A stretch of 64,000 bases of DNA. Source: Prunella strophiata. Taxonomy: Eukaryota > Chordata > Aves > Passeriformes > Prunellidae. The DNA is taken from contig JAZBQD010000030.1 in NCBI GenBank assembly GCA_036583965.1, forward strand, positions 83,270,800-83,334,799, in the 5' to 3' direction. The notes beneath the pieces were generated by a model. The model was given only the letters and a program-made list of their open reading frames with translations. It searched no databases and was not told the DNA's origin. Below, piece after piece: positions 33,329 to 47,110 of this stretch (position 1 is its first letter; every line of letters begins with the position of its first letter). A program made the position numbers and the translations under genes.

Positions 33329-33939
33329 ACCTACACTTTGTAAGGAAAAAGAGCAATTGTAGTAATCAATCTGAAAGGATTTTTTGTAATAAAAGCATTT
33401 TAAGCTTCAGTGAAATACCTAGAGGCTTCATTAGAAAGCCCCAGATACATGGTTTTCAACTAGTTACTGTAAGGGAATGTGGAGAGCACTAGCAATTATG
33501 CCCCTGGAGAACCAAAAGCAACTTTCTGTAGTTTGGAGGCTAACTTTGAACTGGAGAAACACAGGCAGCTAGAGCAGAAAGAAATAAAATATTTTATTTT
33601 ACCCTTATTGTATTCATCCTATTTTGACAGATTTCAAGACTGTTAGGGGAAAAGGATTTATTTGATCTGCCAGGATTCTCTACCTCCATGTAGATGTGTC
33701 ACTTAGTTTTGCACTGACAAACATTTTTGTGTCCACTTCTGCCTCTTGCTGTGGTCCTGATGTGCAATGTGTGCACTACAGTTTGAGTTTGAGTTCATGC
33801 CATTCTAGGATAGAGAAAATAAGGAGCAGGTGGAGTGACTAAGGGAGCTACTAAAAATGGCTGAGGGAACACAAGGGAATAAATATGGCAATTTCCTTAT
33901 AATGAAAGCTTTCAAATTTAATTTGTCGACACTTAAATG
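33329..33939. other. Non-coding sequence, nothing recognised
   Basis: Unique sequence. No exon or repeat seen. Confidence 0.45.
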
Positions 33940-34238
33940 AATCATGGAATCACAGAATAAGATTAATTGGAAGGGACCCACAAGGATCATCAAGTCCAAC
34001 TACTGGCCCTTCACAGCAACATCTCCAAGAGTCCCACCATGTGCCTGAGAGGATTGTCCAAATGCTTCTTGAGCTCTGTCAGGCTGGCACTGTGGACCAC
34101 TGCGCTGGGGAGCCTGTTCCAGTGCCCAGCCACCCTCTGGGTGAAGAACCTTTTCCTAATATCCAGCCTAAACCTCTCCCTGACACAACTTCAGGCCATT
34201 CCATCAGGTCCTGTCACTGGTCACCACAGAGAAGAAAA
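33940..34238 (-). mobile_element. CR1 LINE 3' fragment (about 300 bp)
   Basis: It starts AATCATGGAATCACAGAATA and follows with TTGGAAGGGACCCACAAGGA, TCATCAAGTCCAACTACTGG, TGGGGAGCCTGTTCCAGTGC, CACCCTCTGGGTGAAGAACC and TTTTCCTAATATCCAGCCTA. This is the reverse complement of a CR1 3' end, so it is on the minus strand with the 3' end at 33,940. The wording (ACCCACAAGGATCATCAAGTCC, GTGAAGAACCTTTTCCTAAT) fits a different CR1 subfamily from the copies at 18.5 and 47 kb. No coding frame remains. Confidence 0.9.
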
Positions 34239-37200
34239 ATTCAGCTTGAGGCTTATGAGTCTTGTAAATTGAATGCAAGTGTACTGACAGTAGGCTGGCT
34301 TAATCTGCCTTGGTAGATCCTCTAAGGAGCAGTCTGCAGGTTTGCAGAGATACCTTGATCACAAATGGAAAACTTCTTCTTTACAGTATGATTTCATTAT
34401 GTCCAAGTGGGACAAAACTGCACACTGCAAAGCCCAGCTCAAGTTGCCAGATGCCCAATTGCAAAGCAGCTGGGTTAGCTACAAGACTGGAAGTTGAGTG
34501 TCTCTCCCTGGCAGACATGCATGCTGAAGGTTGAAGCATAATTTGACTCAAGGGAGGAGCTTTTTTCTACAGATAGGATGGAGTTTGGGTGAGATTCACT
34601 ACTGAAATTAACTCTAAGTGCTTGGTAATAAGCTGTATTCTAAGGCTGATACTGTCATTGCCTATCCTCTGTTTCACATTTTCTTTTACCAGAAACTTAC
34701 TGAGAGACTAGAGTGAAACTTTTCTAGGTCTCTTTGACACCAGTGATTGTGGTTTCATGTAGCCTCTGTTTCTCTTCTCTTCTGGGAGTAGATGACAAGC
34801 CAATGTTTATGTTGCTTCTTCAGTGAAGCTGAGAAAATTATGCATTCAAAAAAATTCATTTCCCAAGTAGTTCTACTGAAGGGATCATGACCCTAAAAGT
34901 ATTCATTAGCTCAAATTGTCAACAATTTTCTGTAGCAATTTATTCCTTGACCCTCAAGTGGTCAAGAACTGTCAGCACATGCAATGTGAGGTTAGCACTT
35001 ACTGAAATACAGCAGTTAGGCTTCTAGAGGGCTTCTATTTTTTTTTTCTCCTGTGCACTTGTCTGCTGGTTTGAGAGACTTTCTATGGCTTACCATCAAT
35101 TCCAGCTGTAACAAGATCATTCTGCCTCAAAATGGAAAAACCAGGGAAACCAGAAGTGTTCCAAAACAGAAGGATTATCTTCCTGTTTAGGTCACTGATA
35201 AAATGACCTTTAGCTCTTAATTAACATTCCCAATGGGAACTCTGAGTCTGAAATCTAAAATTCCAGATTCATACATGGTGACTTAGAAAACGGGAAACAT
35301 AAGTTCACTAGAACCTTATATATAAGGATGTCAACAGGTGAACAGCTGATGAGAATATCCCAAAATTTTTCAAGACATTTGGTAAAGACAACCTTATGTA
35401 GACAGAAGAGCTGCTGGACAAAAAATTATTTGTTTTGAAATCGATACATTCTCTTCTCTCCAAGCTCACCCTCATGTGAATGTCTAACAAGGGAAAACCA
35501 GATTGTGATTGTCAGCATCCACAAAAAGATCAATGGACTAATGGACCTTCTCCTTTTGAAGGCTTTCAAAATACATAGTGATAAATCTGAATGTGATTTT
35601 TCTGAATCTAAGGTAGTTTGTGCGTGGTTAATTTGACTGGCACCATTCACCTTTTTTTCCACAATTTGCTGGGAAGCTGTCCTCATCCTATTCTACTCAT
35701 CCTCTGAAATGTATTTCTCTGCTCTCTGAAATGCAGTGCTGGTGTAGGAAGGGCATGAAGACACACGTGGGTGCCTTTTCTGCAGCTCAAATCTGTTCTT
35801 CCTCAGGCTATGGAACCACTTCATAAATGGCAATAATAGGCTGCAAACATTACATGTACTCTGACAGCTGTAAAGCCACATTTCTGAGATACAAATTTTT
35901 TGTAATTCATATATCTTTTCCCTCCTCCTACATACACACGTTTTACCTTTTTGATAGCAAAATGGGCCCTGCAGTCTGTGTAAAAGCATTGCTCACTAAT
36001 GCTCCATGGCAGGATAATGTGTGACACATATTCAGAAAGCACACACATATCCACCCCCCTGGCATAAAGCAAGTCAGGATTCTCAGGAAGGGATAAGGTT
36101 AAATTACTCTAATGGCAAAGGGAAAAACGTCTAAAAGAGAACTAATCTAAAGTGATGGTTTGCTTCTTGCACAGGAGAGATATTTAACTGCTGCACACAG
36201 AACTGCATGCTTCTCTAATCCTATAAAATAAGTAAATTCCTTCTGACCAGAAAAAACTCAGAAGTCTTTCCCCAACCAAGATTCCCACTGAAGCAGACAT
36301 TTGCAGAATGAAGATTTGGTTCTCACTGCATGAGGCAAATAACCCATATAATTCCCTAAGCAAGGCAAGCATGCATGAAGTAAGTAAGCCTCTTCCCAGG
36401 ATTTAGTTTTTCTCCTAAATTCCTGGAAATGTTGGTGCTTTGTCGTCATGTCATAGCAGAGCATAAAGATATGCAGATTTCCGAGCAGTGACCACACCTA
36501 ATGCTGGAAGTAAATAGGAGAGTATTTGTTATAAAACACCCACATTGCTGCTAATGGCTCCTCTGTATTTTTAGAGAAAGCACCAATCCATATTGTTTCA
36601 GTTCTGTATGGACAATGAGAGAATATCTATCATCTCTGGAAAAAAGAAAGTGATTTGCACACAACACCTCCCTGCACAAAACACCCTCAATTTCTAGATC
36701 AAACAGATCAAGTTGCTTGCATCCCAGCCATAAGGGCAGTGTTGCCTTAAAGACATTGCTTGGGTAAAATATTAGGATATGACCTAGTACAAATGTAAAT
36801 GTCCAGGACTACATGGTTCTCTTCAGATTAAGGATTTTGAACAAGTAGACATGTAGTTGATTTCACACAGTCTCACTATGCTCTCCTATGAATGTAAGAA
36901 ACAAACATATATAAAAGTAAAATTCCACACTTACAGCCACAAAAAAGTAGAGAAAAAACATGAGTTTCACTGATTCTATGAGCCAATGAATATTATCCAG
37001 GGTAAGAGATAATTGGAGAATAGTTACTTTAGCATTTATGAATCAATATGTGACATCACCCACACACTCACAGAGTGCAATGTGTAGAGGTATATGTGTC
37101 ACAAATAACAGTGAAACATTCAGTTTAAAGTATTTTTTCTGCACATGAAAACTGACAGGTTGTGTGGACTTCAGCAGGCTTGCAACAGGAGACCTCAGAT

Positions 37201-40200
37201 TTTATTTAATCTGGTCAGAGATGGATAGTTATCTGGGATAAGCTAAGACATAAAATTAGAGTTTGAGAATTAATTTCAGGTTTTCCCCACTTCTGCCTGA
37301 GATAGGTCATCAGAAAGAATAATTTTCTATTACATTTCTGGATGCATTAGAAGTCTGAAATGTAAAAATTTTCACTACTTAGCCTGTAAGTATCTGATTA
37401 GAATAGACAAATATTTCAGGGGCAGCCCCTAAATGAAGCTGCTGGCAGAGAAGGAAAAGGAGTCTGTGTAAGAATTTCTCTCTGTCATCCTTGTGGCACT
37501 TAGAAGGGTGTTTCAAAGTAGGGGTGGTTTTTTTTTTCTTTCACCTCAGAGAAAAATTAACATCCATTTCCAGGTATTTAATCTTCCACCACAGGTGGTA
37601 CACTGCTTCTCCCAGTCCCAGGACTGTGTGCTTCCTTGTTCATCTCCAGATGCTCAGATCACACTATCACCCAGCCAACAGGTTTTCTGCTAAATCTACC
37701 CCTTATAACTAACTTGTTGAAACATATAAACCCAGAGATAAACCTAGGAAAAATATCATGGGAAACAGGAATTTTATTGCAGTGATGTGGAAATAACTAA
37801 TTTTAGGATCTCTAAACATCCCATAGAAATATTACAAGACAAAGCTGCACATTACTTGTTATCATAAGGATTTAGCACACCTATTAAATTCTCCACTGAT
37901 TTAATCCAACCACCCAGAGTGAATGCTACAACTTGGTCTGAACATCTGGGCTGGACCCAGCTATAAAAGCTGACTTACACACAGACTTGAATAGCCTGGT
38001 TAACACCACAGGAGAGCCCAGTTCTGCCCATGGAAACAAAATTCCTGGCTTGCAGTTGCCTGCAATGGGGGGCGAATGCAAGAGTAATTTTGAAAAGTAA
38101 AAACAAAAATCCAGTTTGCAAAGTAAAAAGCAAGAGGTGTGAAAGAGGAGAGAGCAGCAGCAACACCATCTCTCCCATCCTCACTGGTGCCTCTCCTAGG
38201 AAGGCAAGGTGCCCCTGCAGTCCCCATCCCCAGGCTGGGCTGGGTCCCACCCAAGCTCATACTTTGGTGGATGCATTTGGCCAGGCAGGAGCCATTCCAG
38301 CCCCAAGGTCAGAAGTGGGGGCTGAGCAGTGCCCCTTATGCCCACTCACCACAGGCACACTTTACAGGCAACAGGCACTTGAGGTTTATGGGTTGTCAGA
38401 CTCTATGGAGTGCCAAATCACATCTCAAAAGCATTTTCTATCACCTTGAGCCTTCGCAAGGTACTTGCAACATCTGTGTTTACTCATGTAAAAACCATAG
38501 TGGAGCCCAGCTCTGCCCTGGCTGCAGACTTTCTCTTTAGCAGGTAGATGACACCAGTCTTACCAATAAACTCTTGCCAATAATGCACTGAGTACCTCTC
38601 TCCCCCTTCCCATCATCTTTGCCATGCTGTGGGCACCTGCCCTGTCTGTAACCAAGCTACCTTTGTATGTCCACAGACCTCATGGGTAAGGCAAGTGAAT
38701 CTGTGCTGCAGGGACAGCTGAGGATGGCAGGGACAGAGAGGTTCAGTGATGGTGAGAGACAGGCTTTGGTCTGGAGGGTGTTTGGTGAGGAAGGAAGCAT
38801 ATGGATGCTTGTCCAGAGAGAGGGGAGAGCTCTCCACACTCCTTCTGCCACAGAGGGCTGGAACCTGTGTCATGTGAGGATCTGTAGGCTCATTTTAATT
38901 CAGATGTGAATTGTGATGAAGAGCAACTTTACTCCTCGGCCCCTGCCACGATCCCCCACAGCACATTAGCACATGAAAGCAGAGGGAAGGAGAGCTGCCG
39001 AAAGCCAGCAGAGATTGCTTGAACAGTTATGCAGCCTTTCCTGAGACAAAAGGGAGAAACCAATGTAGGGAGATTTTCCCAGCAGATAACAAAGGCAATC
39101 TGGCCATAAAAAGGTACAGTTCCTACACATTAAAGGCAGTTTACAATTGCAGGTATTTTTCAGCAGCCTTCCACAGATGCAAGGAGTTGCTCACATACAT
39201 GAATATGTGGGGAATCAGAGCCCTACTCCTGTTCACAAACCAAACCATAAACTGGCTGGCATAGGCTTATTTTGTCAGGGTTTGCAAGAGCTTGGCCAGT
39301 ACAAAGAAAACATTTGGCAGAAAATTTGCCTGTCTGCTGTGCTCTGCATTGGGTCCCAGTTTCTCTATAAGATTCTCTATTTCTTGCTTTTTTATTGCAG
39401 CACTGCTCCTAATTTAGGCAAAGAGGTTTTACAAGGAAAGAGAGGCTTTATGTGGAAATCTCAAAAAAAGTGAAGTGGGGAAAGTGGTGGGGCAGAAAGG
39501 CAGGTGGTGGGGCAGTTCCTCAGTCCAGCAGAGGTGCAGGAGTGAGAGGCAGGGAGGGTTGGGGGTACTACATGCTGCTACATCCATGTGAGAAACTGCT
39601 CAGCCACCACATTCACTCCTGAGCACTCTTTGCTCCCCACTTGTGATAAGTGGAGGTCTTAGGTTGTTTCTATGCTCTGAGGTGCACCATGGCAAAGCAC
39701 AGGGCACAGGCAAGCTGAGATCTGCCAAGAGAGCTCAATGCATCAGTTAAGCAGTGAGGCTGCACCAGCCCAGTTTAAAAAAGAACAAGAGTATCTCTGA
39801 GCAATGCTCCTAGATCAGGCCTTTCCAAAAAGCAATCCTCTGCTTGACTGAGCCCTCCCTTATGCAGGCACCTTCTAGTTCCTCTTCAACTTTTATTTCA
39901 ATACACAGAGGCTTTTCACATGTGCTTTTAAATAAAACATCAGTGGCTGTATATAAAAAAATCCCTCTCAGGTGCCTGGTAGGCCAGAATAATTCCTTTT
40001 TTGCTTTTTAAAAAGATATTAAAAGCAAAAGTTGTAATGGAGCTGAGAACTGCAAATGCTCAGGCCCTAAAATCCTAACTAAAAACCACTTGACAATAAG
40101 CAGCTCACAATGAATCACTCTACTGTGTGATTATTTTATTGGGGTTTTGTTTCATTTCTACTGAAACTGTTCATGGACCTGTAAGTAATTTTATCCAATC

Positions 40201-43200
40201 TGTTATTTACTGAAATGAATTAAATGCAGTCTTTAGACACAGATGAAGTCTACCTTATACTTACTACTAATTTCATTTCCACTTGTATATCAATACTTTG
40301 GGGACTCAATTTTTTTTCTTAGTAGGATATTTGCACTGACTCTGTTACAGTTTAAAATTTAAAAAGTGTCTGTGACTAAAGTCTGCAAGTTTCCCTGGAA
40401 TAAAATTTAAAAATCCTTAAAAATACTGTTAAAAGCTGTAAAATAATTTCTTCACAGGTTACGGATGAAGACTGTTACCAATCACAGTCTCCACAATTGA
40501 AGCCAACAGCTGTCTTGTGTTTGCATAGTGACTTAGAATAAATAAATATTTCTGTGGACAGTGACTCTTGTTCTACTTTCCTGTGCCACTCTTCAAAGTT
40601 CCAGCTCCTTCCCTGTCCTTTCAGTCAGCTTTACACTTCCTCTTCTTGCCCTCAGCTGGATGGCTTTTTTTCAGCAGTCGCCTAGAGTGAGGAAAGTCTT
40701 TGAGCAATCACTGAAAAAGAGTGGGAGTATGTGCTCTTTAGCCTTCAGAGAGAGGAATAGGACATTACTAAAACATAAGGACCAGACAACAGCTATGCAA
40801 GCTTATGCTCTCAGGAGGGAATTGGCTTCATCTAAATTTATCCTTTCAGAAGTTTCTGCCTGCTCTAAAACAGTCAGCTGGCATCCGTCTGCAGCCAACA
40901 AGGAGAGAAAAGGCATAGCTGGAGAAGGATTCCTCTGCAATCAGCATCTGAGACTGGTGGAAAGATTCCCTACTCCCAAGTGTAATCTCTCCCCACTGAT
41001 TTAGAAGTCCTGTTTTAGGAGGTCCAGGGTTTGACTGTGGACACAAAGCTAGGGGAATCTGTTGTCATGTTGGGTGAGGCTCCCTTCCACTGTCCCTGAT
41101 GTATGAGGTTGTAGGACAGGTCCAACTATGCTACTCAGAGGGTGGTAAAAGAACAGAGTGAGCAGGAAGGGTGGACATTAAAACAGCATGCAGCAGCACT
41201 GCCCTTTGTACCCATGCAGATTGCAAAAATCACATTGTCTGTACCCCACTTCAAGACTCTCTTCAAGGACGCCAGTGGGCACACAGCCATACTGCTGTGG
41301 TCTCCTCATGCCCCCAGTCCCCTGAGAAACAGGTGGAGGTCACTGGGACATGGGCTTGGCAGCATTCTGTCAACTCTACATTGCCTGCCCATGTGCTGGA
41401 GGACAGCCCATCTGCAGCTCAGCCTCAAAACATTCCCTTAGCAAAGAACAAGCTCCCTCTGCCTGCTGGGCAACTGCTGTAAGGCTTCTCCAAGCTGCCC
41501 CTATCCAACCCCACTGGTTAGACCCCAACAGCGCTGGGGAGTGGACTGGCACACCCAGGGGTCTTCTCTGTCCTTGAGAAATGCTATCAGCCCAAACCAG
41601 GTGTAAACAGAAAGAGGCCAGGCTGAGCACTGGGAGGGAAGGCTGTGGCTCCTGCCAGCATTCCAGCTGCAGCACTTTGAACAGGCCAGCCACCCTGGCA
41701 ATACCTCATGACTGCACATGCCAGCAAGTGTCTTGGGCACTTCCCCAGTGGAGTGAGAAACCCTTGTCTCAGTGTTCTGATAATTGCCAGCAGAGCTCAG
41801 CTCAGGGTACAGGATTTTCAAGGACCCCCTGAGCCATCCTAACCATGGTGCCCGACTGCTTCTGCAGCTCCTTCTTCAGAAGGACTCTACTTGTTGTCCA
41901 GATATTTGCATTCAGTATGGGCAGAAGGAAAAGCCTGAAAATTGTCTTCAAATCTCTCAAAGGCTGAAAAGGAATCACACTTCACCATGTAACCATTTGG
42001 GAGCTGGAAGGCCATCAGGCAGAGATATCTCCTCCTATCCAGCTGTTGTCATGGGGCTGCAGAGGAAGAGTGTTGTATGACATCCTGACCTATTGTCCCA
42101 TAAAAGTTCTCCTCAAATTAACTGCTCCTCTGTGAAAAGCCAGTACCATCACTGTAAACAAAGAAGAAATATGGTCTGACTTTCTCAGCACCAAGTTTTC
42201 TCAGACAGCAACCTGAGGAAACATTGAGGCTTTTAATCAGTCATCAATGATGGGCCATGTACTGATCAGAGTAAGACTGCAAAACATCTTCTCCACTGAA
42301 ACCCTTCTGTGAAGAAGCTATTTATTCATAAGAGGTTGCAGCTCATAAACATTTGCAGGAAGAAAGGATTTGGTGCCTTGCAACTAAATTGTACTAAAGA
42401 TTAGGGGATCCCAGAGCTCTGGAGACAACAATGACTTGAAAGTGAGGTTGAGTGCAGAAATAACCCAGAAATGACTGGCCAAACTATAGTGTTCCCTTAC
42501 TGTCTATGACATCACTGACACTTCATTTCCCAAGGGATTATTAAGACTCAAGGGGTTGCATCCTACTTTCCTGCACCAGCAGAGATGCTTTTTCCCAGTG
42601 GAATGCAGTGTGAATTTCCTCTCTTTCTGAGAAAGGGCTTTCATGCTCCAAGGGCTGCCTTTGTCCTCACCACAGAGCCGAGTGCAAGCAGTGCCTGGAC
42701 TTAGGCCTGCACTGCCAGAGCCAGACACAGTTTGGCTAAGATGAATTGATGATGCTTAGCTGCAGGTAAGCCTGGATGTGGATGGTGCTGCAGGCATACC
42801 AGGGACTGCTGGTAGCTCTGTGCACACTTACGTAGCATGGTGAAGTTTGGGACAGAGATCCTTAGGCACAACACAGCCAGTGTGAAGGGAGTAAGGTTTT
42901 TTCATGGTGCTGTGCTATGTCAGAGAGACACCACTTGGGATAATCTTGGCTGTTCTGCCCCGTGTGGCACTATAGAGTGTGTACACTTGCTGTCAGGCAT
43001 GCCTTCACATTTCTGCCTACCCCAGCTGCTCACACTACAGGCTTGAACTGATTTTTTTTATACATTTCTGCGTTGTGTAATGTTCCTTCTCTCAGCAACT
43101 TCATCACCCAGAATCCAAAGAAAAGGCTGGAGAAACACAGAGGGTAATAGAGTAAAAATAGCCTGCAGTATCAGCTGCAGTACTTACGATACAGAACTGT

Positions 43201-44735
43201 GGGGACCATGTATTATTTTTTAGGAGCACAAAACACTGAAAAACTGCATGTGTTTTCCAGGATAACCAGTTCCCCACTGCCCAGAGTCGACCATAACTAC
43301 ATGGGAGACAGTGGGGTCTTCAGAAGGTGAAGCACAGGTTTGGCTCTTGAAGGGAGGTGTCTGGGTTCTGTCCATGGCTTTATCAGCCAGCATACAGCAC
43401 ACAGGTCATGTGCAAGCTTCTCTCTGCTCAGAAACTTCTGCCAGTGAAACACAGATGCTCATCATTTTTAGCAAAACTCTTTCTTACATACTTGTGAATA
43501 GCCTTTTCCAAGACCAAGATGTTAATGTGCTACCTCTGTGCTAGGAAGAGAGATCACTCTGGTGATCCCTCTAGAAAGTGTCTTACCTGTTTTGGGAAAG
43601 ACTGCTTAGTTTAGATTTTGTGTGCCATATCTAAGGCAGTACACAAGAAGAGCAACACAAGGGTCTCAGTGCTGCATCTGAGACAGCTCATCCACAACCA
43701 TTTCCTCACAGAAGCAATGCCACTGCAGCATTGAACAAGAATTTTTGGGAAGGCTTCAGTCCAATGCAGTCTGCAGCTGCTGAATGACAAGTGACAACCA
43801 AGTGAGGACTGCTACCTGCAGTAGCTGACCATGGAGTTTGGGAGAACCATAGCATCAGTTCCATTTATTTTCTCCTACCCTCTCATTCTGCCTGCTATTA
43901 CTCTGTACCCAGACATTGAGGTTCTGTATCTGCTGGGATTTTACTTCACATTTTCAAAGAAATCAGGTTTTTGGACTTCTGCCTCTTTGTTGGCTGAGGA
44001 AGGTGGATGAAGAAGTATGGGATTCTTTGCAGCACGTCAGACAGTGCTGCAAGCCTTTGCTTGGACAGCTGTCACTTGAGGTTGACAATCTGGCAAAGAC
44101 AGACTTGCACAAACTTCCATATTGTAGTTAAGGCTGTGATGTATTAGAAAAGCTTGATGTTCTCATTTAGTTGGCTTCAGCTTTGCTTACATCCCTGAGA
44201 TTACACAGATGGCTCTGGCTTGCAATCTGCTCCAGGCTGTATCCGTGAATGAGCTCCCAAAGTGGTATCTGTAGAGCTCCCTGATGACTTTGGCATCTTT
44301 GATCACCAGGTGCCATCACCTGTCTGCCTTCCCCTGAGCAGGAATGCCTTGCTAGGACAGTTGGGTTTGTTCCTCAGAGAACCCAAAAGGCCATGAGGGA
44401 TACAACCAGATTTAAAATTTTCGAAGTTGACAAAGATGCTCAGTCAAGCAAACACCATTCATTTCAGCTGGGAGCTGCTATTAAAATCCCAATTCACACT
44501 GAACCATCAGGGCTGTTTAAGTAACAATTTATTCCAAAATATACTTTACCATACTAGGCTCCTAAAATGGAATGTGGCTGGGTTTTTTTTACTATAACAG
44601 GTCCCTGCATCTTCATATCATTGTGTTGTATGAAATACACAGACTCCATACTTGCAGTAGTTAAGAGGTTTTTCCAATCTTGGAAACAACACTGTTTTAA
44701 ATATGGTTCTGCATGAATGTACACACACATACAAA
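34239..44735. other. Non-coding sequence; no gene recognised
   Basis: About 10.5 kb without a recognised repeat or exon. Composition is mixed: GC-richer around 38.0-39.0 and 41.1-41.9 kb, and AT-rich with TAATTA or TTATTT words around 39.9-40.5 kb. A 12-bp word, GTGGTGGGGCAG, is repeated within 39,480-39,515. Frames of 130-150 codons at 38,030-38,540 and 40,561-41,004 lack recognisable domains. Confidence 0.4.
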
Positions 44736-44736
44736 T

Positions 44737-44765
44737 AATATTTATATATATATTTATATATATAC
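44737..44765. repeat. (TA)n microsatellite
   Basis: About 28 nt of alternating TA interrupted by TTT, just after ACACACACATACAAATA. A simple dinucleotide repeat. Confidence 0.85.
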
Positions 44766-46377
44766 ACCCTAAAATGGGTTCACCCTGATTTTTTAACCCA
44801 ACCAACTCTAAAATGCTGCACCATAAAAAAACAATCACTAAGCAAATAGAGCTGTAGAAAAAACCTACAGACGCTTTGGGATCAGGTGGCACCAATGTGC
44901 TGCAAGTTAAAACTTTATGTACTATTGCAGCATTAGGAGAAGAGTGGGAATAAAAATATGAGAGAAATTTGTAGCTTAAAGATAATGGTGTGTTCTTTTT
45001 TGATTTTTAACAAGGTAAAAAAACAGTGCCCACGTGGACAGAATGGCAAATTGGTGTACTGGCCTTTTGTTTCCAAAATAATTGTTTTCTCAAAGAGCAC
45101 TAAAGACTTAAATATATACGTTCTGGTAATGCACATACATATCTGTATGCTACAGAAACTAGTGGGTATTGCTTTTACCATGTATATGATTAGAATCTCT
45201 ATGGCAAGTCTTGCCAAAACAAAAGAAAAAAAATGAAAACATCAATTTGGAGTGGTTTTGCTGTTTTGGCACTATCTGAGATAATAAAAAGAACATGAAC
45301 TGAAAGTTGGGGCCCAACACAATTTAAACCATTCAGACCCTTTTCTTTAAAGCCATGTTGGGCAGCTCAGTAATCTCCCTGCAGGTCCCTCTGAAATGGC
45401 ATTTGCTCTTCTACCCAGCAACTGACACTTGAATCCTGTTAGGGATCCAAGAGAGCTGCAGAAATCCCAGAGAAGTTGGACCTTATTGCCCAGTTTTGAG
45501 GCACCTAATTTCATGAGGTAGTTGTTTCAATGCCCAAGATTCCAGCACACTTCTGTAGGGAGCACACCCATCCAACACAGGGAGGCAGAACACGCTGCTT
45601 TAGCATTTTTCTGGATTCCCCTTTTCCCATGCAATCACAGTAAAAAATGACAGGAAGGCCTCACATACCCAGTTAGCAGGAGCGGTGCTGCTGTGTGCAT
45701 AAGTAACAAACATCCTTTCCACTACTTGTTCAATGATGCTTGTGTTTGCTACTGGTAGACTCTCACTCTAATCCCAGAGACAATTCTGTTGCCTTCAATT
45801 TCATGTTTTCTTGACCAAGCCTGCATGTAGGACACAGGTCTATGATGAGGTTCCCAAAGTTCATGACTCACAGAGAACTCAGAATTATTTAACTACCTTT
45901 AAAAAACAAAGTGACTTAAACAGTAATGAAGTAATTTCTGCAGTTTGGCTTCCCACTGCAGACCAACTCAGCAACAACATTTGTTTCTCATTAAGTTTCT
46001 GTGGTTTATTTTTCTTAGCTCAATGGATAACCAGGCGGAGGAGGGTACAGAAGGGAACTGTAGTCTCTGAATGAATCACACTCTCAGATATCAAATTGTT
46101 ATCCTGTACTAAGTCTCCTGCTACCCAGACCTCAGCTGTAACAAACTGAAGCCATTGTTTTCAATCTGCCATCCTCCACAGTTATTCCTGTGAAGATGGA
46201 ATACCATTATAAAATTCCCTAGGCTGCTGTAGAACTGATGTATTCATTTATTTTTCTTTTTAAACAGACCCTTCAGCAGTAAATTCACAAATAACAACAA
46301 CTGAGGTTTCTAAACTGTGAACTGGAGCCAGGTACTTCTGTGTCAGACAGATGAAGAGGTCAGTCAGCTCTCTCAGC
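44766..46377. other. Non-coding sequence, nothing recognised
   Basis: Unique sequence with no identifiable repeat or exon. Confidence 0.45.
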
Positions 46378-46440
46378 ATAGAATCATAGAATTGTTACAT
46401 TGGAAAAGACCTTTAAGATCATTGAATCCAATGGTATCAT
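46378..46440 (-). mobile_element. CR1 LINE 3' scrap (about 60 bp)
   Basis: The sequence ATAGAATCATAGAATTG, then TTGGAAAAGACCTTTAAGAT, then CATTGAATCCAA is the reverse complement of a CR1 3' terminus, so the element is on the minus strand. Only the terminal portion remains. The TTGGAAAAGACC form marks an older subfamily. Confidence 0.85.
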
Positions 46441-46832
46441 CAAAGAAGGCAACAAGGTAGGAACTGTTTTCAGCATTTAGAAAAGACCACTCCTGAAGTG
46501 GATAGGTACATATAGCAAGAAGGCAGAACAACACAAAAACCTTCTCTTAGATCATGCTTATTTTCAACGCTATTATTCCTTCACTATACTAGACATGGAA
46601 AGCATCTTACAGCAATGGGTATATCCAGGGTTTGCTTACATGGAATCTCTGTACACTTAGCTGGAGATTAGAAGTTATTTTATTAGCTGATATGGCCAAC
46701 TGCATAGATCTGCAGATCTTGTCAATCAAGGTTTATTGACAAAGGCATTTGAGTCTGTTTGGCCCCAGCTAGTCTGACCTAGAGTTTACTTCCAATCTAC
46801 TTCAGTGCTAGGATGGTTATTGATGAGAGCCT
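46441..46832. other. Spacer between two CR1 fragments
   Basis: Unique sequence of about 390 bp between a minus-strand CR1 scrap and a plus-strand CR1. Nothing else recognised. Confidence 0.45.
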
Positions 46833-47110
46833 ATGCACAAGGGTGCATAGTGAGAGGAGAAGGAGGATTGTTTTCAAACTGAGAGTAGGTTTAGATCAGA
46901 TATGAAGAAAACATTGTTTACTGTGAAGGTGATGAGGCACTGGAACAGGCTGCTCAGAGAAATTTTGAATGCTCCTCTCCTGAAAGTGTTCAAGGCCAGG
47001 TTGGATGGGGTTCTGAAGTGGAAGGCGTCCCTGCCCATGGCAGAGGCGTTGGAACTACATGTTCTTTAGAGTCCTTTTCAACCCAAACCGTTCTGATTCT
47101 TTGATTCTAT
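46833..47110 (+). mobile_element. CR1 LINE 3' fragment (about 280 bp)
   Basis: Plus-strand order of CR1 words: TGCACAAGGGTGCATAGTGA, TTTTCAAACTGAGAGTAGG, TTTAGATCAGATATGAAGAA, GATGAGGCACTGGAACAGGC, AAAGTGTTCAAGGCCAGGTT, GGATGGGGTTCTGAAG, CCTGCCCATGGCAGAGG, then TTTCAACCCAAACCGTTCTG and ATTCTTTGATTCTA at the 3' end. This is the 3' untranslated region with the terminal octamer repeat lightly mutated. It was truncated before any coding region. Together with the scrap at 46,378 it forms an inverted pair. Confidence 0.93.

Noticed and set aside
40561..41004. 147-codon plus-strand open frame
   Set aside because: Hydrophobic start looks signal-like, but the remainder has no family resemblance and there is no supporting gene structure.
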